Part shown: in pieces, positions 11,553-21,102 of the stretch
Layout: each line of letters opens with the position of its first letter
How positions within the stretch are numbered: the first letter of the stretch is position 1
From: Idiomarina tyrosinivorans
GTDB lineage: Bacteria; Pseudomonadota; Gammaproteobacteria; Enterobacterales; Alteromonadaceae
Assembly: GCF_003987475.1 (NCBI RefSeq)
Contig: NZ_PIQH01000007.1
Span: 62,001-126,000 of the forward strand
Length of the DNA stretch: 64,000 nucleotides
Direction of reading: 5' to 3'
Translations under genes and position numbers: made by a program
The notes under the pieces: generated by a model
Seen by the model: only the letters and a program-made list of their open reading frames with translations
The model's database searches: none
Told to the model about the DNA's origin: nothing

Positions 11553-12399
11553 GATCAAACTCTTCTAAGCTAATGGTTAATTCAGCCCCCACCAGAACCA
11601 CTATCCAAGATAGGTAAATCCAGACAATTAACAATGGGATGGTTGCCAGCGCCCCATAAATTGCTTGGTAGGTAGGAAAATGCTTAATGTAGAGGCTAAA
11701 TCCTTGCTTACTGAGTTCGAACAGAATCGCGGCTAAGCCCGCGCCCCATGCCGCGTATTTGATCTTCACAATACGGTTAGGGACCATAATGTAAAGCAGC
11801 ATAAACGCCGCAAAAGAGGTCACAATCGGTACGATCACGAGCATGGTACTGCGCACCCCAGACACATAAGCATCAGCATACTGGCTTAGGCTGATAAGGT
11901 AAGAAGTGGCGGCTAGTCCAGTACCAATTAATACCGGGCCTAAGGTAAGAATCATCCAATAAATCGCAAACGAGACGGTGAATCGACGTTTGCGGTGGTT
12001 ACGAAAAATACGGTTGAGGGTTTTGTCGATAGCTGAAATCAGCATGACCGCGACAACAAACAAAAAGCCAATCCCGACCGCCGTCATTTTTGAGGCATTA
12101 CCGACAAATTGGTTGAGGTGGCTGCGCAGTTGTTCGCCAGAGGTTGGCAATAAATTCGCAAACAGTGCTTGCTCAATATTCTCACGCAGCCCTTCGAACA
12201 CAGGGAACGCGGAAAAGATGGTAAAGGTGACCACCAGTAACGGCACCAAACTGAGCAGGCTCACATAGGCTAAGTGCCCAGCGGTAACCGTGATTTGGTC
12301 GCGCAAGCAGCGGTCGACAAAATACCGCAGCAACTGTTTGCCACGTTGGTAATGGGTGAGTGAGGACTCGGCCTCTGCATCTTGATGGGGCACCGACAC
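11539..12399 (-). CDS. yihY: YihY/BrkB family inner membrane protein
   Basis: Encodes 286 aa with six hydrophobic segments and family landmarks AGHLAYVSLLSLVPLL and SKQGFSLYIKHFPTYQAIYGALATIP (the latter read in two parts). It was once annotated as ribonuclease BN, which is wrong for this family; it is an integral membrane protein of unclear function. The start is GTG 12399 with AAGGAA about 8 bases upstream. It heads the leftward operon yihY-pip-dtd-yiiD. Confidence 0.92.
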   Translation of the reverse strand: MSVPHQDAEAESSLTHYQRGKQLLRYFVDRCLRDQITVTAGHLAYVSLLSLVPLLVVTFTIFSAFPVFEGLRENIEQALFANLLPTSGEQLRSHLNQFVGNASKMTAVGIGFLFVVAVMLISAIDKTLNRIFRNHRKRRFTVSFAIYWMILTLGPVLIGTGLAATSYLISLSQYADAYVSGVRSTMLVIVPIVTSFAAFMLLYIMVPNRIVKIKYAAWGAGLAAILFELSKQGFSLYIKHFPTYQAIYGALATIPLLIVWIYLSWIVVLVGAELTISLEEFDHEQD

Positions 12400-12488
12400 G
12401 TCAGGTTCCTTTCTGTGATCTATGCATATTCAACGATTCGTAGCTACATCATTAGCATAGAGCGGTTACAGAGACCAGTCGAGGAACC

Positions 12489-13202
12489 ATGGCGATTATT
12501 ATTTTCGGCGCTGCCGGCGGTTTAGGCCAAGCATTGACGCAAGCGCTCCAGCAAAGCACGGATGAGACGGTGGTGGCTATCAGCCGCAGACAACCACAGC
12601 AACAGCTTGATGGCGTCGACTATCTGGCGGTCGATGATTACCAAAGCGCCAAGTTGGCGCAGTGGATTGCCGATTATGATGCTACGGCAGAACCGATTAC
12701 TGGCGTGATTTCGACCATCGGTGTGCTCCACGACGGTACCATTGAACCGGAGAAGAACTTGCAAGCGTTAGCCGCCGATAAGCTTGCGCACAGCTTTTAT
12801 GTTAATGCCAGCTTGCCTTTGTTGCTGCTTAAACAGTTTTTACCCAAACTTGACCGTAAACGTACCCGCTTTTGGGTGCAGCTGAGCGCAAAGGTTGGCA
12901 GTATTAGCGACAATTATTTAGGCGGCTGGTACGGTTACCGGGCGAGTAAAGCGGCACTGAATATGATGCTGAAGTCAGCTTCCATAGAGCTAGGACGAAC
13001 CCATAAGCAGTTGTGTGTTGCGGCGATTCACCCTGGGACTACCGATACTGCACTCTCTAAACCCTTTCAAAAGCATGTGGCGAAAGACAAACTCTACAGC
13101 CCCGAACAATCGGCTGCGCGAATTATGGCGGTTATTGCTAAGCTGAGCCCAGAACAAAGCGGTAAGCTTTGGCATTGGGATGGAACCGAGCTACCTTACT
13201 AA
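12489..13202 (+). CDS. Short-chain dehydrogenase/reductase (C-factor-like)
   Basis: Encodes 237 aa with a Rossmann fold: nucleotide loop GAAGGLGQA near the N-terminus, catalytic Ser in QLSAKVGSI and Tyr-Lys in YRASKAALN. It resembles the CsgA/C-factor group of NAD(P)-dependent SDRs, whose substrate is usually unknown. A clear ribosome site (GAGGAACC) precedes the ATG. It is divergent from yihY and followed 23 bases later by the broken porin gene. Confidence 0.85.
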   Translation: MAIIIFGAAGGLGQALTQALQQSTDETVVAISRRQPQQQLDGVDYLAVDDYQSAKLAQWIADYDATAEPITGVISTIGVLHDGTIEPEKNLQALAADKLAHSFYVNASLPLLLLKQFLPKLDRKRTRFWVQLSAKVGSISDNYLGGWYGYRASKAALNMMLKSASIELGRTHKQLCVAAIHPGTTDTALSKPFQKHVAKDKLYSPEQSAARIMAVIAKLSPEQSGKLWHWDGTELPY

Positions 13203-13225
13203 AGAATAGGCAACAAGGACTCAGC

Positions 13226-14167
13226 ATGAAACGGACTCAATGGTTATGGTTATTTGCGGCGATTGCCTGCGGCGCATCCGCTGACCAAGTGAGTTGGCAT
13301 CACACTGCCCTGATTGATTTATATGCTGTGCAACCAGAACACCTCGATGGCGAGGGTGAAGTCATTGGTTTTTATCAACTGAGCGGCTCGCAACAGGTCA
13401 CCGAGAACCTCTATTGGCAGGCCTCGGCTTTTGCTAACACTAATGGCTCGGTTTCCGCTATTGCGCAAGACCTGCAGGGGGCGTCTAATATTGAGTCGCA
13501 AGCCAGTGTACGTGTTGCAGAAGCGTACCTAGGCTGGGAGGCCGGACAATGGCGGGTTGAACTTGGCCGTCGTGACGAAAACAGCGTATTCGCCGGAGCC
13601 GATTCCGCAACGCAGTTCATCCAATCATCGTAAGGCTATTCGCCCACGCTTGAATCGCTGGTGTCATATCCAGAAAGCAGTTGGTTAGTGAACGCTCGCT
13701 ATCAATTAAGCAAAGCCGTTAACGCAAAGCTGGGGTTTAGCCACGACCGAGATAACGCTTGGTTAGCACAGTTACAATGGCGGCCGTTTCGTGGTGCCAA
13801 TTGGACAGTCGGGGGCCGTGAAGGTCAGCCTTACGCTATTGTTGAACAGCACTGGCTGGGCTATTCAGGGCAATGGGGTGTGTTCGCGCAGTATGGCCAT
13901 AACGACACACCAGTACTCTTTCATCGCCACCGCAGTGTTGGGATCACCTGGCAACGCCATGACCATGAGTTTGGTCTAGCTACGTCTTGGGTCAAGACGG
14001 TGGCGGAGCAGCTCGATGAGAGGGCGTATGAGATCTATTGGCGTGCAAAAATTACCGATTGGCTGGCGCTACAACCGGACATTCAATGGCTCGACCAACG
14101 CCGAAAAAGTTTACAACGCGGTCAGGATTCGACAATACTGACGCTACGATTAGCGATGAACTGGTAA
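13226..14167 (+). pseudogene. OprB-type carbohydrate porin interrupted by one in-frame stop
   Basis: ATG 13226 has AAGGAC upstream and starts a Sec signal peptide (MKRTQWLWLFAAIACGASA). The frame runs to TAA at 13631-13633, then continues open in the same frame (GYSPTLESLVSYPES) to a natural stop at 14167. Joined, it is a beta-strand-rich protein of about 312 residues ending in an aromatic residue (MNW), as outer-membrane barrels do. The break falls in the segment where OprB-like porins have an SSFG.SPT-like motif. No frameshift is needed: a single base change would restore it. It may be a real nonsense mutation or a sequencing error. OprB-like identity is moderate. Confidence 0.7.
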
Positions 14168-14178
14168 CAGGAAAGTTT

Positions 14179-14418
14179 ATGTTTCGATATCTTTTTGCCA
14201 TCTTAGTACCGCCGTTGGCAGTGCTGTCTACTGGACGTATTTTTCATACGTTGTTTAGCATTGTGCTAACTGCTGCGGCAATACTGCTATTTATCTTCTC
14301 GCTGGGTGTACTGGGAGGCTTGTACATTGTGGCGATTATTCACGCCATCATTGTGGTACATGGGTATCACCAGCAACAGCGTGATGAACGCCTCATTAAA
14401 GCCATGAAGGAAAAATAA
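14179..14418 (+). CDS. YqaE/Pmp3-family small membrane protein
   Basis: Encodes 79 aa with two hydrophobic helices (MFRYLFAILVPPLAVLSTG and ILLFIFSLGVLGGLYIVAII) and a charged C-terminal tail. The LVPPLAV segment is typical of the UPF0057/Pmp3 family, linked to membrane potential and stress in other organisms. ACAGGAAAG precedes the ATG. The TAA stop shares one base with the next ATG (TAATG), so it is translationally coupled to the DUF2959 gene. Confidence 0.8.
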   Translation: MFRYLFAILVPPLAVLSTGRIFHTLFSIVLTAAAILLFIFSLGVLGGLYIVAIIHAIIVVHGYHQQQRDERLIKAMKEK

Positions 14419-15056
14419 TGCGTACATTGGTAGCAATCGCGGCGGTGTTCATGCTTACCGCTTGCCAAAGTGCTTATTACGGCACGATGGAAAAATTTGG
14501 TATCGAAAAGCGCGATATTTTGGTGGACCGCGTGGATGATACCAAAGACGCGCAAGAAGAGGCGCAACAGACCTTTCGTTCGGCACTAGAGCAGCTATCG
14601 CAATTAATTCAATTTGATGGTGGTGAGCTGGAAGACCAATACGATGCATTGCGCGACGAATACGAAGCCAGCCAAGATGCGGCAGAGCGGGTACGAGACC
14701 GCATTGCCGCTGTCGATGAGGTAGCGCAGGCGTTATTTGACGAATGGCAGAATGAGTTGGATGAATACCAAAGCCAGTCGTTACGCCGTGATAGCGAACA
14801 GAAACTGCGCCATACCCAACGCCGCTATGCCGACCTTATCCGTACCATGCGGCGATCGGCGGATAAGATGGACCCGGTGCTAGAGCGCATGCAGGATAAT
14901 GTGTTGTACCTTAAGCACAATTTGAATGCCGCGGCGATTGATGCGATTAAGGGCGAATACCAAACCTTGCAAGGCGACATTAAAGGATTGATCGAAGATA
15001 TGGAGCAGGCGATTGCCGAATCCGATCGTTTTATCGATGAAATGCGTACTCAATGA
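14418..15056 (+). CDS. DUF2959-family lipoprotein, coiled-coil
   Basis: Encodes 212 aa. The N-terminus MRTLVAIAAVFMLTAC is a lipoprotein signal with lipobox LTAC, so it is probably anchored in the outer membrane. The rest is helical, highly charged and coiled-coil in character (EEAQQTF, DEYEASQDAAERVRDR). The segment YYGTMEKFGIEKRDILVDRV is the DUF2959 signature as I recall it. Molecular function is unknown. It is coupled to the upstream Pmp3-like gene. Confidence 0.82.
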   Translation: MRTLVAIAAVFMLTACQSAYYGTMEKFGIEKRDILVDRVDDTKDAQEEAQQTFRSALEQLSQLIQFDGGELEDQYDALRDEYEASQDAAERVRDRIAAVDEVAQALFDEWQNELDEYQSQSLRRDSEQKLRHTQRRYADLIRTMRRSADKMDPVLERMQDNVLYLKHNLNAAAIDAIKGEYQTLQGDIKGLIEDMEQAIAESDRFIDEMRTQ

Positions 15057-15082
15057 TAGATTGAGTCAATTAGGAGTGACGC

Positions 15083-15604
15083 ATGAGTATCTTAATTTTG
15101 GCGGCAAGTCGCCGTGAAGCTTCGTTAAACAAGCGTTTTCAAAAACGTATTCACGAGTTGGCGTTAGCCAACGATATTAACGCAGAGTGCTTATCTGCCG
15201 ATGCGCTTGATGCACCGATTTATCACGGCGATGATGAAGACCAGTCGGGTGTACCGGAGAGCATGCAAGCGTTAGGTAAGAAAATTGCGGCAGCAGATAA
15301 AGTGGTGATTGTGACTCCTGAGTACAATGCCTCAATCCCGCCATTGTTGAAAAACGCCATTGACTGGACGTCACGTTTAGATAGCGGTGTGTGGAAGCAC
15401 AAAAAGGTGTTGCTGGCAGCGGCATCGCCCGGTGCTTTAGGTGGCATCCGAGGGCTCAGCCACTTGCGCGATATTTTAGGCAATGTATTGGCTTGGACAG
15501 CGCCTCTGTTTGCTAGCTGCCGTAACGCCAGCGATGAAACCATCGCCGCAATGGACGATGCGTTCCTGCTGAATTTCTTACGCCAAGGTGACGACGACGC
15601 CTAA
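15083..15604 (+). CDS. NADPH-dependent FMN reductase family protein
   Basis: Encodes 173 aa with a flavodoxin-like fold: ILAASRREASLNKRF binds the FMN phosphate and TPEYNASIPPLLKNAIDW is the family signature. Such enzymes reduce FMN, quinones or azo compounds with NAD(P)H; the substrate cannot be read from sequence. AGGAGTGACGC precedes the ATG. The stop overlaps that of the converging TetR gene by 4 bases. Confidence 0.88.
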   Translation: MSILILAASRREASLNKRFQKRIHELALANDINAECLSADALDAPIYHGDDEDQSGVPESMQALGKKIAAADKVVIVTPEYNASIPPLLKNAIDWTSRLDSGVWKHKKVLLAAASPGALGGIRGLSHLRDILGNVLAWTAPLFASCRNASDETIAAMDDAFLLNFLRQGDDDA

Positions 15605-16224
15605 GCGGCGCGTGCTAAACCGTCGAGATAAGCGTTAATCGCTTGCTCGGCGGTGGCACTGAGCGGGAAATAGTCGGTGTCGAGCAACCAGTTGTAAACT
15701 AAGCCATCGATCAGACTAAACAGCCCTATCACCGCACGAACCGAATCGACGGAAGCGGGAATTTGTTGCTTGTCGATAGCAGCGTTAAACAGTTTAGCCA
15801 TTTCATCAATGCATTCATTACGACCCGATAAGTGGCGCATTTTTATCGGTAATACATCGTCGATGTATTCGCACTTATGGAACAAAATATTCGACAGCGC
15901 ACGGGCGTGAGGATTGGTTTCTAAACTGCCAACATATTCTTTGGTGCGCAGCGCAATTTGCTTTAATGGGTTCTGGTTTTTCTCGTCCTGAGCGACTTGC
16001 TCGCGCATTTCATCAATGGGGAGCATCACCCGTTCCATTAATGAATTGATCAAATCCAGTTTATTGCGGAAATGGTGGTAAATGGCACCGCGAGTCACCC
16101 CTGCGGCCTCGGCGACCTGCATCATCGATGTATTGGTCACTCCGCGTTCGCTGAATAGCTGTTCAGCGGCATCGAGAAGATGCGAGCGAGTTTCCATTGC
16201 GTCTGCTTTTGTGCGTCGAACCAA
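15601..16224 (-). CDS. TetR/AcrR family transcriptional regulator
   Basis: Encodes 207 aa. The N-terminal HTH reads TRSHLLDAAEQLFSERGV...VAEAAGVTRGAIYHHF, typical of AcrR-like efflux repressors; the C-terminal ~140 residues form the ligand domain. The start is TTG 16224, chosen because RRTKADAMETR continues the conserved AcrR N-terminus. No efflux pump lies beside it, so the target is unclear. It may control itself and the divergent DUF3081-hemolysin III-DGC operon through a dyad at 16327-16344. Confidence 0.88.
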   Translation of the reverse strand: MVRRTKADAMETRSHLLDAAEQLFSERGVTNTSMMQVAEAAGVTRGAIYHHFRNKLDLINSLMERVMLPIDEMREQVAQDEKNQNPLKQIALRTKEYVGSLETNPHARALSNILFHKCEYIDDVLPIKMRHLSGRNECIDEMAKLFNAAIDKQQIPASVDSVRAVIGLFSLIDGLVYNWLLDTDYFPLSATAEQAINAYLDGLARAA

Positions 16225-16326
16225 AATAACCCCACGTATTCTAATGACTTTGCGAAGTATACAAGAGATCGCCTAAACATGCACTTCTGTATGATTAAAA
16301 CCCGACACAGAGTCATCTAAGCATGC

Positions 16327-16344
16327 TACTTTTACGTAAGTGTA
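16327..16344. promoter_or_regulatory. Imperfect 18-bp dyad in the TetR/DUF3081 divergent region
   Basis: TACTTTTACGTAAGTGTA is an 18-bp palindrome with 14 of 18 positions symmetric around TTACGTAA. It lies 103 bases from the TetR start and 42 bases before the DUF3081 start, overlapping a possible -35 (TTTACG). Operator function is inferred from symmetry and position. Confidence 0.35.
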
Positions 16345-16385
16345 AGTTAGACAAATAAAATTTCTGAAAGTGCGGAGGGACACCG

Positions 16386-16664
16386 ATGAAAAACGAGATC
16401 GATCACCGCTTAATCCTTGATGCTTATGAAAAAATTCACACGCACGGCAAGGCTGAACAGGGCCGCCATGTGCTTGATGGCATTACCGCGTACACGGATC
16501 ACGATGGTTATACGGTATTTATGGAAGGCCACGGCGTACAACTGACACTGGAATTTCATAACAAATACCGTTTAGATTATGATAATGAACGCCAATTTGA
16601 TCAATTTATGCGGGCTGTGAAAAATATTAGTAAGGGCTACGAGACCCCAGGTTTAGAACGATGA
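16386..16664 (+). CDS. DUF3081-family small protein
   Basis: Encodes 92 aa, soluble and without a signal peptide: MKNEIDHRLILDAYEKI... with TDHDGYTVFMEGHGV and FHNKYRLDY. It fits my recollection of DUF3081, a short family of Alteromonadales and Vibrionales with no known function. GCGGAGGG precedes the ATG. It overlaps the hemolysin III gene by 4 bases (ATGA) and so belongs to a three-gene operon ending in a diguanylate cyclase. Confidence 0.7.
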   Translation: MKNEIDHRLILDAYEKIHTHGKAEQGRHVLDGITAYTDHDGYTVFMEGHGVQLTLEFHNKYRLDYDNERQFDQFMRAVKNISKGYETPGLER

Positions 16665-17317
16665 CAAAAGATAAAGCCTATACGGTAATGGAAGAAGTCG
16701 CCCATGCCCTAACACATGGGATAGGTGCGGCGTTAAGCATTGGCGCATTAGTCGTTATGCTGGTGTGGTCGGTTGCTTATGGGAATGCTTGGCATGTTGT
16801 GGCTGCCAGCATTTACGGTGCCAGTTTAATTTTATTGTATACGGCGTCAACGCTTTATCATGCCTTCCCGTGGCCACGGGTAAAGTACTTTTTTCAGCAG
16901 CTTGATCATGCAGCGATATTTGTCCTGATAGCGGGTACCTATACGCCCTTTGCGCTGATTAATTTACGAGGCGCTTGGGGCTGGTCGTTACTCGGTGTGG
17001 TTTGGGGCATCGCCATTCTTGGTGTGGTGCTAGAGCTGGTAATGAAAGAGCGCAAGAAGGCGCTTTCTTTAACGCTGTACCTCACCCTCGGTTGGATGGC
17101 GTTGGTCGCCATTAAGCCAATGCTGGATAACGTAGATACTGGCGGCCTGCTGTTATTGCTAGCCGGTGGACTATCTTACACTGTGGGGGTTATTTTCTAC
17201 GTTTGGAAGTCACTGCCTTATCACCACGCGATTTGGCACCTGTTTGTGCTTGCCGGCAGTGTCTTTCACTTTTTCTCGATTTTTTATTACGTGCTACCAC
17301 AGCCGGAGATTTACTAA
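16661..17317 (+). CDS. Hemolysin III / PAQR-family membrane protein
   Basis: Encodes 218 aa with seven predicted membrane helices. Family metal-site landmarks are present: EEVAHALTHGIGAALS, STLYHAFPW, DHAAIFVLIAGTYTPF and the C-terminal HHAIWHLFVLAGSVFHFF. The His, Asp and Ser residues in these form the zinc site of PAQR proteins. Homologues (YqfA) are linked to membrane lipid homeostasis; true haemolysis is doubtful. It sits between the DUF3081 gene and the diguanylate cyclase with no intergenic spacing. Confidence 0.88.
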   Translation: MTKDKAYTVMEEVAHALTHGIGAALSIGALVVMLVWSVAYGNAWHVVAASIYGASLILLYTASTLYHAFPWPRVKYFFQQLDHAAIFVLIAGTYTPFALINLRGAWGWSLLGVVWGIAILGVVLELVMKERKKALSLTLYLTLGWMALVAIKPMLDNVDTGGLLLLLAGGLSYTVGVIFYVWKSLPYHHAIWHLFVLAGSVFHFFSIFYYVLPQPEIY

Positions 17318-19111
17318 GTGGAAAAAGCGCTGAGGCTCTTTCCTAAAAATCTGGCTCTGCACTGGCGATGGTTTTTACTGTTTGCCGGTGTCGCTGGTAT
17401 TTTAACGATTTCTCTCAGCGCCTATATCTCTGAGCTGGCGACCGCGCAACTGAAGCGCCAAATCGGAGAAAACCTCACCCAATTATCATCGCAGCTCAGC
17501 GATACGTTAGACCGTGGTCTTTACGAGCGTAAGCGTGATATCCAAGTAGCTGCAAGCTTGATCAGTCGTTACCGCTTGGGCGACGACCAGCAAGCCGTCC
17601 GTGATTTATTAAACAAACTGCAAGAAACCTATAGCGACTATGCCTGGATTGGCTTCGTTGATCCCAATGGTAAGGTGATTTCGGCGACCGGAAAATTGCT
17701 TGAGGGACAAAGCGTGGTGCAGCGGCCATGGTTCCAGCACGCGCAAACCGAACCCTTTGTTGGTGATGTGCATGCCGCGCTGTTGCTGTCAAAGAAGCTG
17801 AATGGCGGCAAAGAGCCGCTGCGTTTTCTTGATGTTGCCTCGCCAGTAAGGGATCACACCGACCCGAGCAAACTGCGAGGGGTGATTGGCGCCCATTTAA
17901 ACTGGCGCTGGGCGCGCGATGTGGAGAAATCCATTGCCTACTTGTTGCGTAATGAAGACGATGCTCATGTCTATATTATCGACGGCAATAACAACATTGT
18001 CTTAGGTCCAAACGACTCGGAAGAGCTTGAGCAATTGCCAGAGCATTTGCGGCAGCCGTTGCAGCAGCACAACAATAAGTTTGGCTGGTTTGCGACGAGC
18101 AACGGCAACAACCGCCAAATTGTCGGTTACACCCGTAGCGAAGGGTTTCGCAGTTATGAGGGCTTGGGTTGGACGGTATTGGTGACCGAGTCAGCTACGG
18201 CGGCTTACAGTGAAATTACCGAGTTGAAGCAAACCATCTTACTGATTTCGATTTTGGTGATTATTGGCGTGGCCGCAATTGGTTGGTTTGCCGCCAAGTA
18301 TATTAGTTTGCCATTGCGGCAGTTAACGCGAGCGACTGTGGCGTTGGACGATAATAATGCGTTGGAGCTGCACGGCAGTTACCAGCAATATCCGGAAGTT
18401 CGCGTATTGAGTGAAACCTTGCGCTCGATGGTGACCCGTTTAGGTGAGCAGCGCACACAGTTGCGCCAATTGAATACCGAACTGGACAGTAAGGTGCAAC
18501 AACGCACCGCAGAACTCGAACAATTGAACGCTAAGCTTAGTGATGAAGTCGCCCAACGTCGAGCCATGCAGAATGAGCGGGAAAAGCTGATTCGCCAATT
18601 AGAAGAGCAAGCAAACACTGATCCACTCACCCAATTGGCCAACCGTCGGCGTTTCTTTGAACGTGCAGAGCAATTGCTGCAACGGGCTGAGCGGCATGGT
18701 GATAACAGTGCGGTGCTAGCGCTCGACCTCGACCATTTTAAGCGTATTAACGATGACTATGGCCACCAAATGGGTGACCAAGTGTTGCAACGGTTTGCCG
18801 ATGTTCTCCGCAGCGCAGTCAGGGATACCGACTTGGTTGCGCGAACCGGCGGTGAAGAATTCATTGTAATGTTAGAGCGGCCGCAAACGAGCAGTGCTGA
18901 AGAAGTCGCAGAGCGGATCAGAAAGTCATTAGCAGAACAGCATTTTGAAGAGATGGGCGAGGTGTCGGTAACGGTGAGCATTGGTGCGGCGATTTGGCAG
19001 CAAAAGCAATCCCTCGACCAATTGATAAAACGCGCTGACAATGCTTTGTATGAGGCAAAAGAAAAGGGCCGCAACACGGTATGTTGGGCCCCTGATTCGG
19101 TAACCGATTAG
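17318..19111 (+). CDS. Cache-HAMP-GGDEF diguanylate cyclase
   Basis: Encodes 597 aa, starting at GTG 17318 directly after the preceding stop. A membrane helix near residues 15-38 is followed by a periplasmic Cache-type sensor (about 40-300), a second helix (~305-325), a HAMP-like linker, a coiled coil (QLNTELDSKVQQRTAELEQL, residues ~385-435) and a C-terminal GGDEF domain. The active site reads TGGEEF and LDLDHFKRIND is intact, so c-di-GMP synthesis is expected. The Cache ligand is unknown. It converges with typA with a gap of 12 bases. Confidence 0.92.
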   Translation: MEKALRLFPKNLALHWRWFLLFAGVAGILTISLSAYISELATAQLKRQIGENLTQLSSQLSDTLDRGLYERKRDIQVAASLISRYRLGDDQQAVRDLLNKLQETYSDYAWIGFVDPNGKVISATGKLLEGQSVVQRPWFQHAQTEPFVGDVHAALLLSKKLNGGKEPLRFLDVASPVRDHTDPSKLRGVIGAHLNWRWARDVEKSIAYLLRNEDDAHVYIIDGNNNIVLGPNDSEELEQLPEHLRQPLQQHNNKFGWFATSNGNNRQIVGYTRSEGFRSYEGLGWTVLVTESATAAYSEITELKQTILLISILVIIGVAAIGWFAAKYISLPLRQLTRATVALDDNNALELHGSYQQYPEVRVLSETLRSMVTRLGEQRTQLRQLNTELDSKVQQRTAELEQLNAKLSDEVAQRRAMQNEREKLIRQLEEQANTDPLTQLANRRRFFERAEQLLQRAERHGDNSAVLALDLDHFKRINDDYGHQMGDQVLQRFADVLRSAVRDTDLVARTGGEEFIVMLERPQTSSAEEVAERIRKSLAEQHFEEMGEVSVTVSIGAAIWQQKQSLDQLIKRADNALYEAKEKGRNTVCWAPDSVTD

Positions 19112-19123
19112 CTGAACCAAGGG

Positions 19124-20968
19124 TTAGCTTTTTGGTGCGCGACCCGCGCGCTTACGGTCTGATTCAGTTAACAAGCGCTTACGAATACGAATAGACTGTG
19201 GTGTAACTTCCACCAGCTCGTCGTCGTTGATGAATTCTAGCGCTTGTTCCAAGGTCATTTTGATAGGCGGTGAAAGCGTTAATGCTTCATCGGTACCCGC
19301 TGCACGAACGTTGGTTAACTGCTTACCTTTCAAACAGTTAACGGTGAGGTCGTTAGAACGGTTGTGAATACCGATAATTTGCCCTTCGTACACTTCGTCA
19401 CCGTGGCTGCTCATCAACTTACCACGCTCTTGCAGGTTGAATAGGGCATAAGCCAAGGCTTTACCTTGTGCATTTGAAATCAATACGCCGTTCACACGCT
19501 GACCAATGGTGCCGCCTTTGTGCGGACCGTAGTGGTCAAATGTGTGGTACATCAAGCCCGTACCTGAGGTCAGTGTCATAAATTCGGTCTGGAAGCCGAT
19601 TAAGCCACGGCTTGGTACTTCGAAGTCTACCCGCACACGACCTTTACCGTCTGGCGTCATATTGGTCATTTCAGCTTTACGTAAGCCGAGTTTTTCCATT
19701 ACTGCGCCTTGGTGCTGTTCTTCGATGTCGACCGTTAAGCTTTCGTACGGTTCCATCTTCTGGCCGTTCTCTTCGCGGAGAATAACTTCCGGACGAGAAA
19801 CCGCTAGCTCGTAGCCTTCACGACGCATGTTTTCGATTAAAACGCCCAAGTGCAATTCACCCCGGCCTGATACGCGGAAGCGGTCAGGGTTATCGGTTTC
19901 TTGTACACGCAATGCCACGTTGTGCACCAATTCTTGCTGCAAACGTTCAAGGATTTGACGTGAGGTAACAAATTTCCCTTCTTTACCCGCGAACGGTGAG
20001 GTGTTTACCTGGAAGGTCATGGTTACGGTAGGTTCGTCGACAGTTAACGGTGGTAACGCTTCTGCTTTACCCTGGGCACATACGGTGTCAGAAATTTTCA
20101 ATTCACCTAAGCCGGTAATGGCGCAGATATCACCAGCGCTAGCTTTGTCTGATTCAAAGCGGTCCAAGCCTAAATAACCAAATACTTGGCCGACTTTACC
20201 GTTACGGGTTTTACCGTCAGCACCAACAATGGTGACGGCTTGGTTTACGCTCACGCTACCGCGCTTGACGCGGCCGATGCCGATAACGCCAACGTAGCTA
20301 GAGTAATCCAACTGAGAAATTTGCATCTGCAAGTCGCCTTCAGGGTCGGCATCAGGTGCAGAAACCTTCTCAATAATGGCTTCGAACAACGGCGTCATGT
20401 CACCGCCTTGCTGATCGAGATCCATAGACGCCCAACCTTGTAAAGCCGATGCGTATACGACCGGGAAGTCTAATTGTTCGTCAGTTGCGCCAAGGTTATC
20501 GAACAAATCAAATACTTGGTCCATTACCCAATCTGGACGCGCGCCTGGGCGGTCAACTTTGTTGATCACAACAATTGGGTTCAGACCGTGAGCGAACGCT
20601 TTCTGGGTAACGAAGCGTGTTTGCGGCATTGGACCGTCAACCGCGTCGACCAATAGCAATACTGAATCCGCCATCGACAATACCCGCTCAACTTCTCCAC
20701 CGAAGTCAGCGTGCCCTGGGGTATCAAGGATATTAATACGGTAATCTTGCCAGTTGATCGCGGTGTTTTTCGCCAAAATGGTGATGCCACGCTCTTTTTC
20801 TAAGTCGTTAGAGTCCATGATGCGCTCTTCGACTTCGCCACGGCTTTCCAGCGTGCCGCTTTGCTGCAGCAACTTATCAACCAGGGTGGTTTTTCCGTGG
20901 TCAACGTGCGCAATAATGGCAATGTTTCTTAACTTACTAATATCTCTCGTGTTTTCAATATTACTCAT
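19124..20968 (-). CDS. typA: Ribosome-associated GTPase TypA/BipA
   Basis: Encodes 614 aa of the translational GTPase family. G motifs are clear: [24 protein letters not shown] and [13 protein letters not shown]-like domains follow and a BipA-specific C-terminal domain. BipA binds the 70S ribosome and assists 50S assembly and stress adaptation, especially in the cold. A strong -10 (TATAAT, minus strand, 21048-21053) lies upstream with a GC-rich hairpin in the leader. Confidence 0.97.
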   Translation of the reverse strand: MSNIENTRDISKLRNIAIIAHVDHGKTTLVDKLLQQSGTLESRGEVEERIMDSNDLEKERGITILAKNTAINWQDYRINILDTPGHADFGGEVERVLSMADSVLLLVDAVDGPMPQTRFVTQKAFAHGLNPIVVINKVDRPGARPDWVMDQVFDLFDNLGATDEQLDFPVVYASALQGWASMDLDQQGGDMTPLFEAIIEKVSAPDADPEGDLQMQISQLDYSSYVGVIGIGRVKRGSVSVNQAVTIVGADGKTRNGKVGQVFGYLGLDRFESDKASAGDICAITGLGELKISDTVCAQGKAEALPPLTVDEPTVTMTFQVNTSPFAGKEGKFVTSRQILERLQQELVHNVALRVQETDNPDRFRVSGRGELHLGVLIENMRREGYELAVSRPEVILREENGQKMEPYESLTVDIEEQHQGAVMEKLGLRKAEMTNMTPDGKGRVRVDFEVPSRGLIGFQTEFMTLTSGTGLMYHTFDHYGPHKGGTIGQRVNGVLISNAQGKALAYALFNLQERGKLMSSHGDEVYEGQIIGIHNRSNDLTVNCLKGKQLTNVRAAGTDEALTLSPPIKMTLEQALEFINDDELVEVTPQSIRIRKRLLTESDRKRAGRAPKS

Positions 20969-21008
20969 GCATACATCTCAATAAGGTTCCGAGGCCGGAG
21001 ACCGGTTG

Positions 21009-21035
21009 AAAAGGTGCCCGACTGGGTCGGGCACC
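21009..21035 (-). terminator. Hairpin with short U-tract between copA and typA
   Basis: GGTGCCCGA and TCGGGCACC (21013-21021 and 21027-21035) form a perfect 9-bp stem with a 5-base loop. Read leftward it is followed by TTTTC. It would end csoR-copA transcripts, yet it also lies downstream of the probable typA -10, in the typA 5' leader, so it could act as an attenuator. Confidence 0.6.
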
Positions 21036-21047
21036 GAAATGGCGGCG

Positions 21048-21053
21048 ATTATA
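21048..21053 (-). promoter_or_regulatory. Putative -10 element of the typA promoter
   Basis: The minus strand reads TATAAT, a perfect sigma-70 -10, 80 bases before the typA start. No good -35 lies at the correct spacing. The initiation point would fall just before the hairpin at 21013-21035. Confidence 0.45.
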
Positions 21054-21102
21054 CAGGTTTTCTGTTGAAATAATAGCCGCAACCGTCTTAGCCGGGGTTA
21101 TT

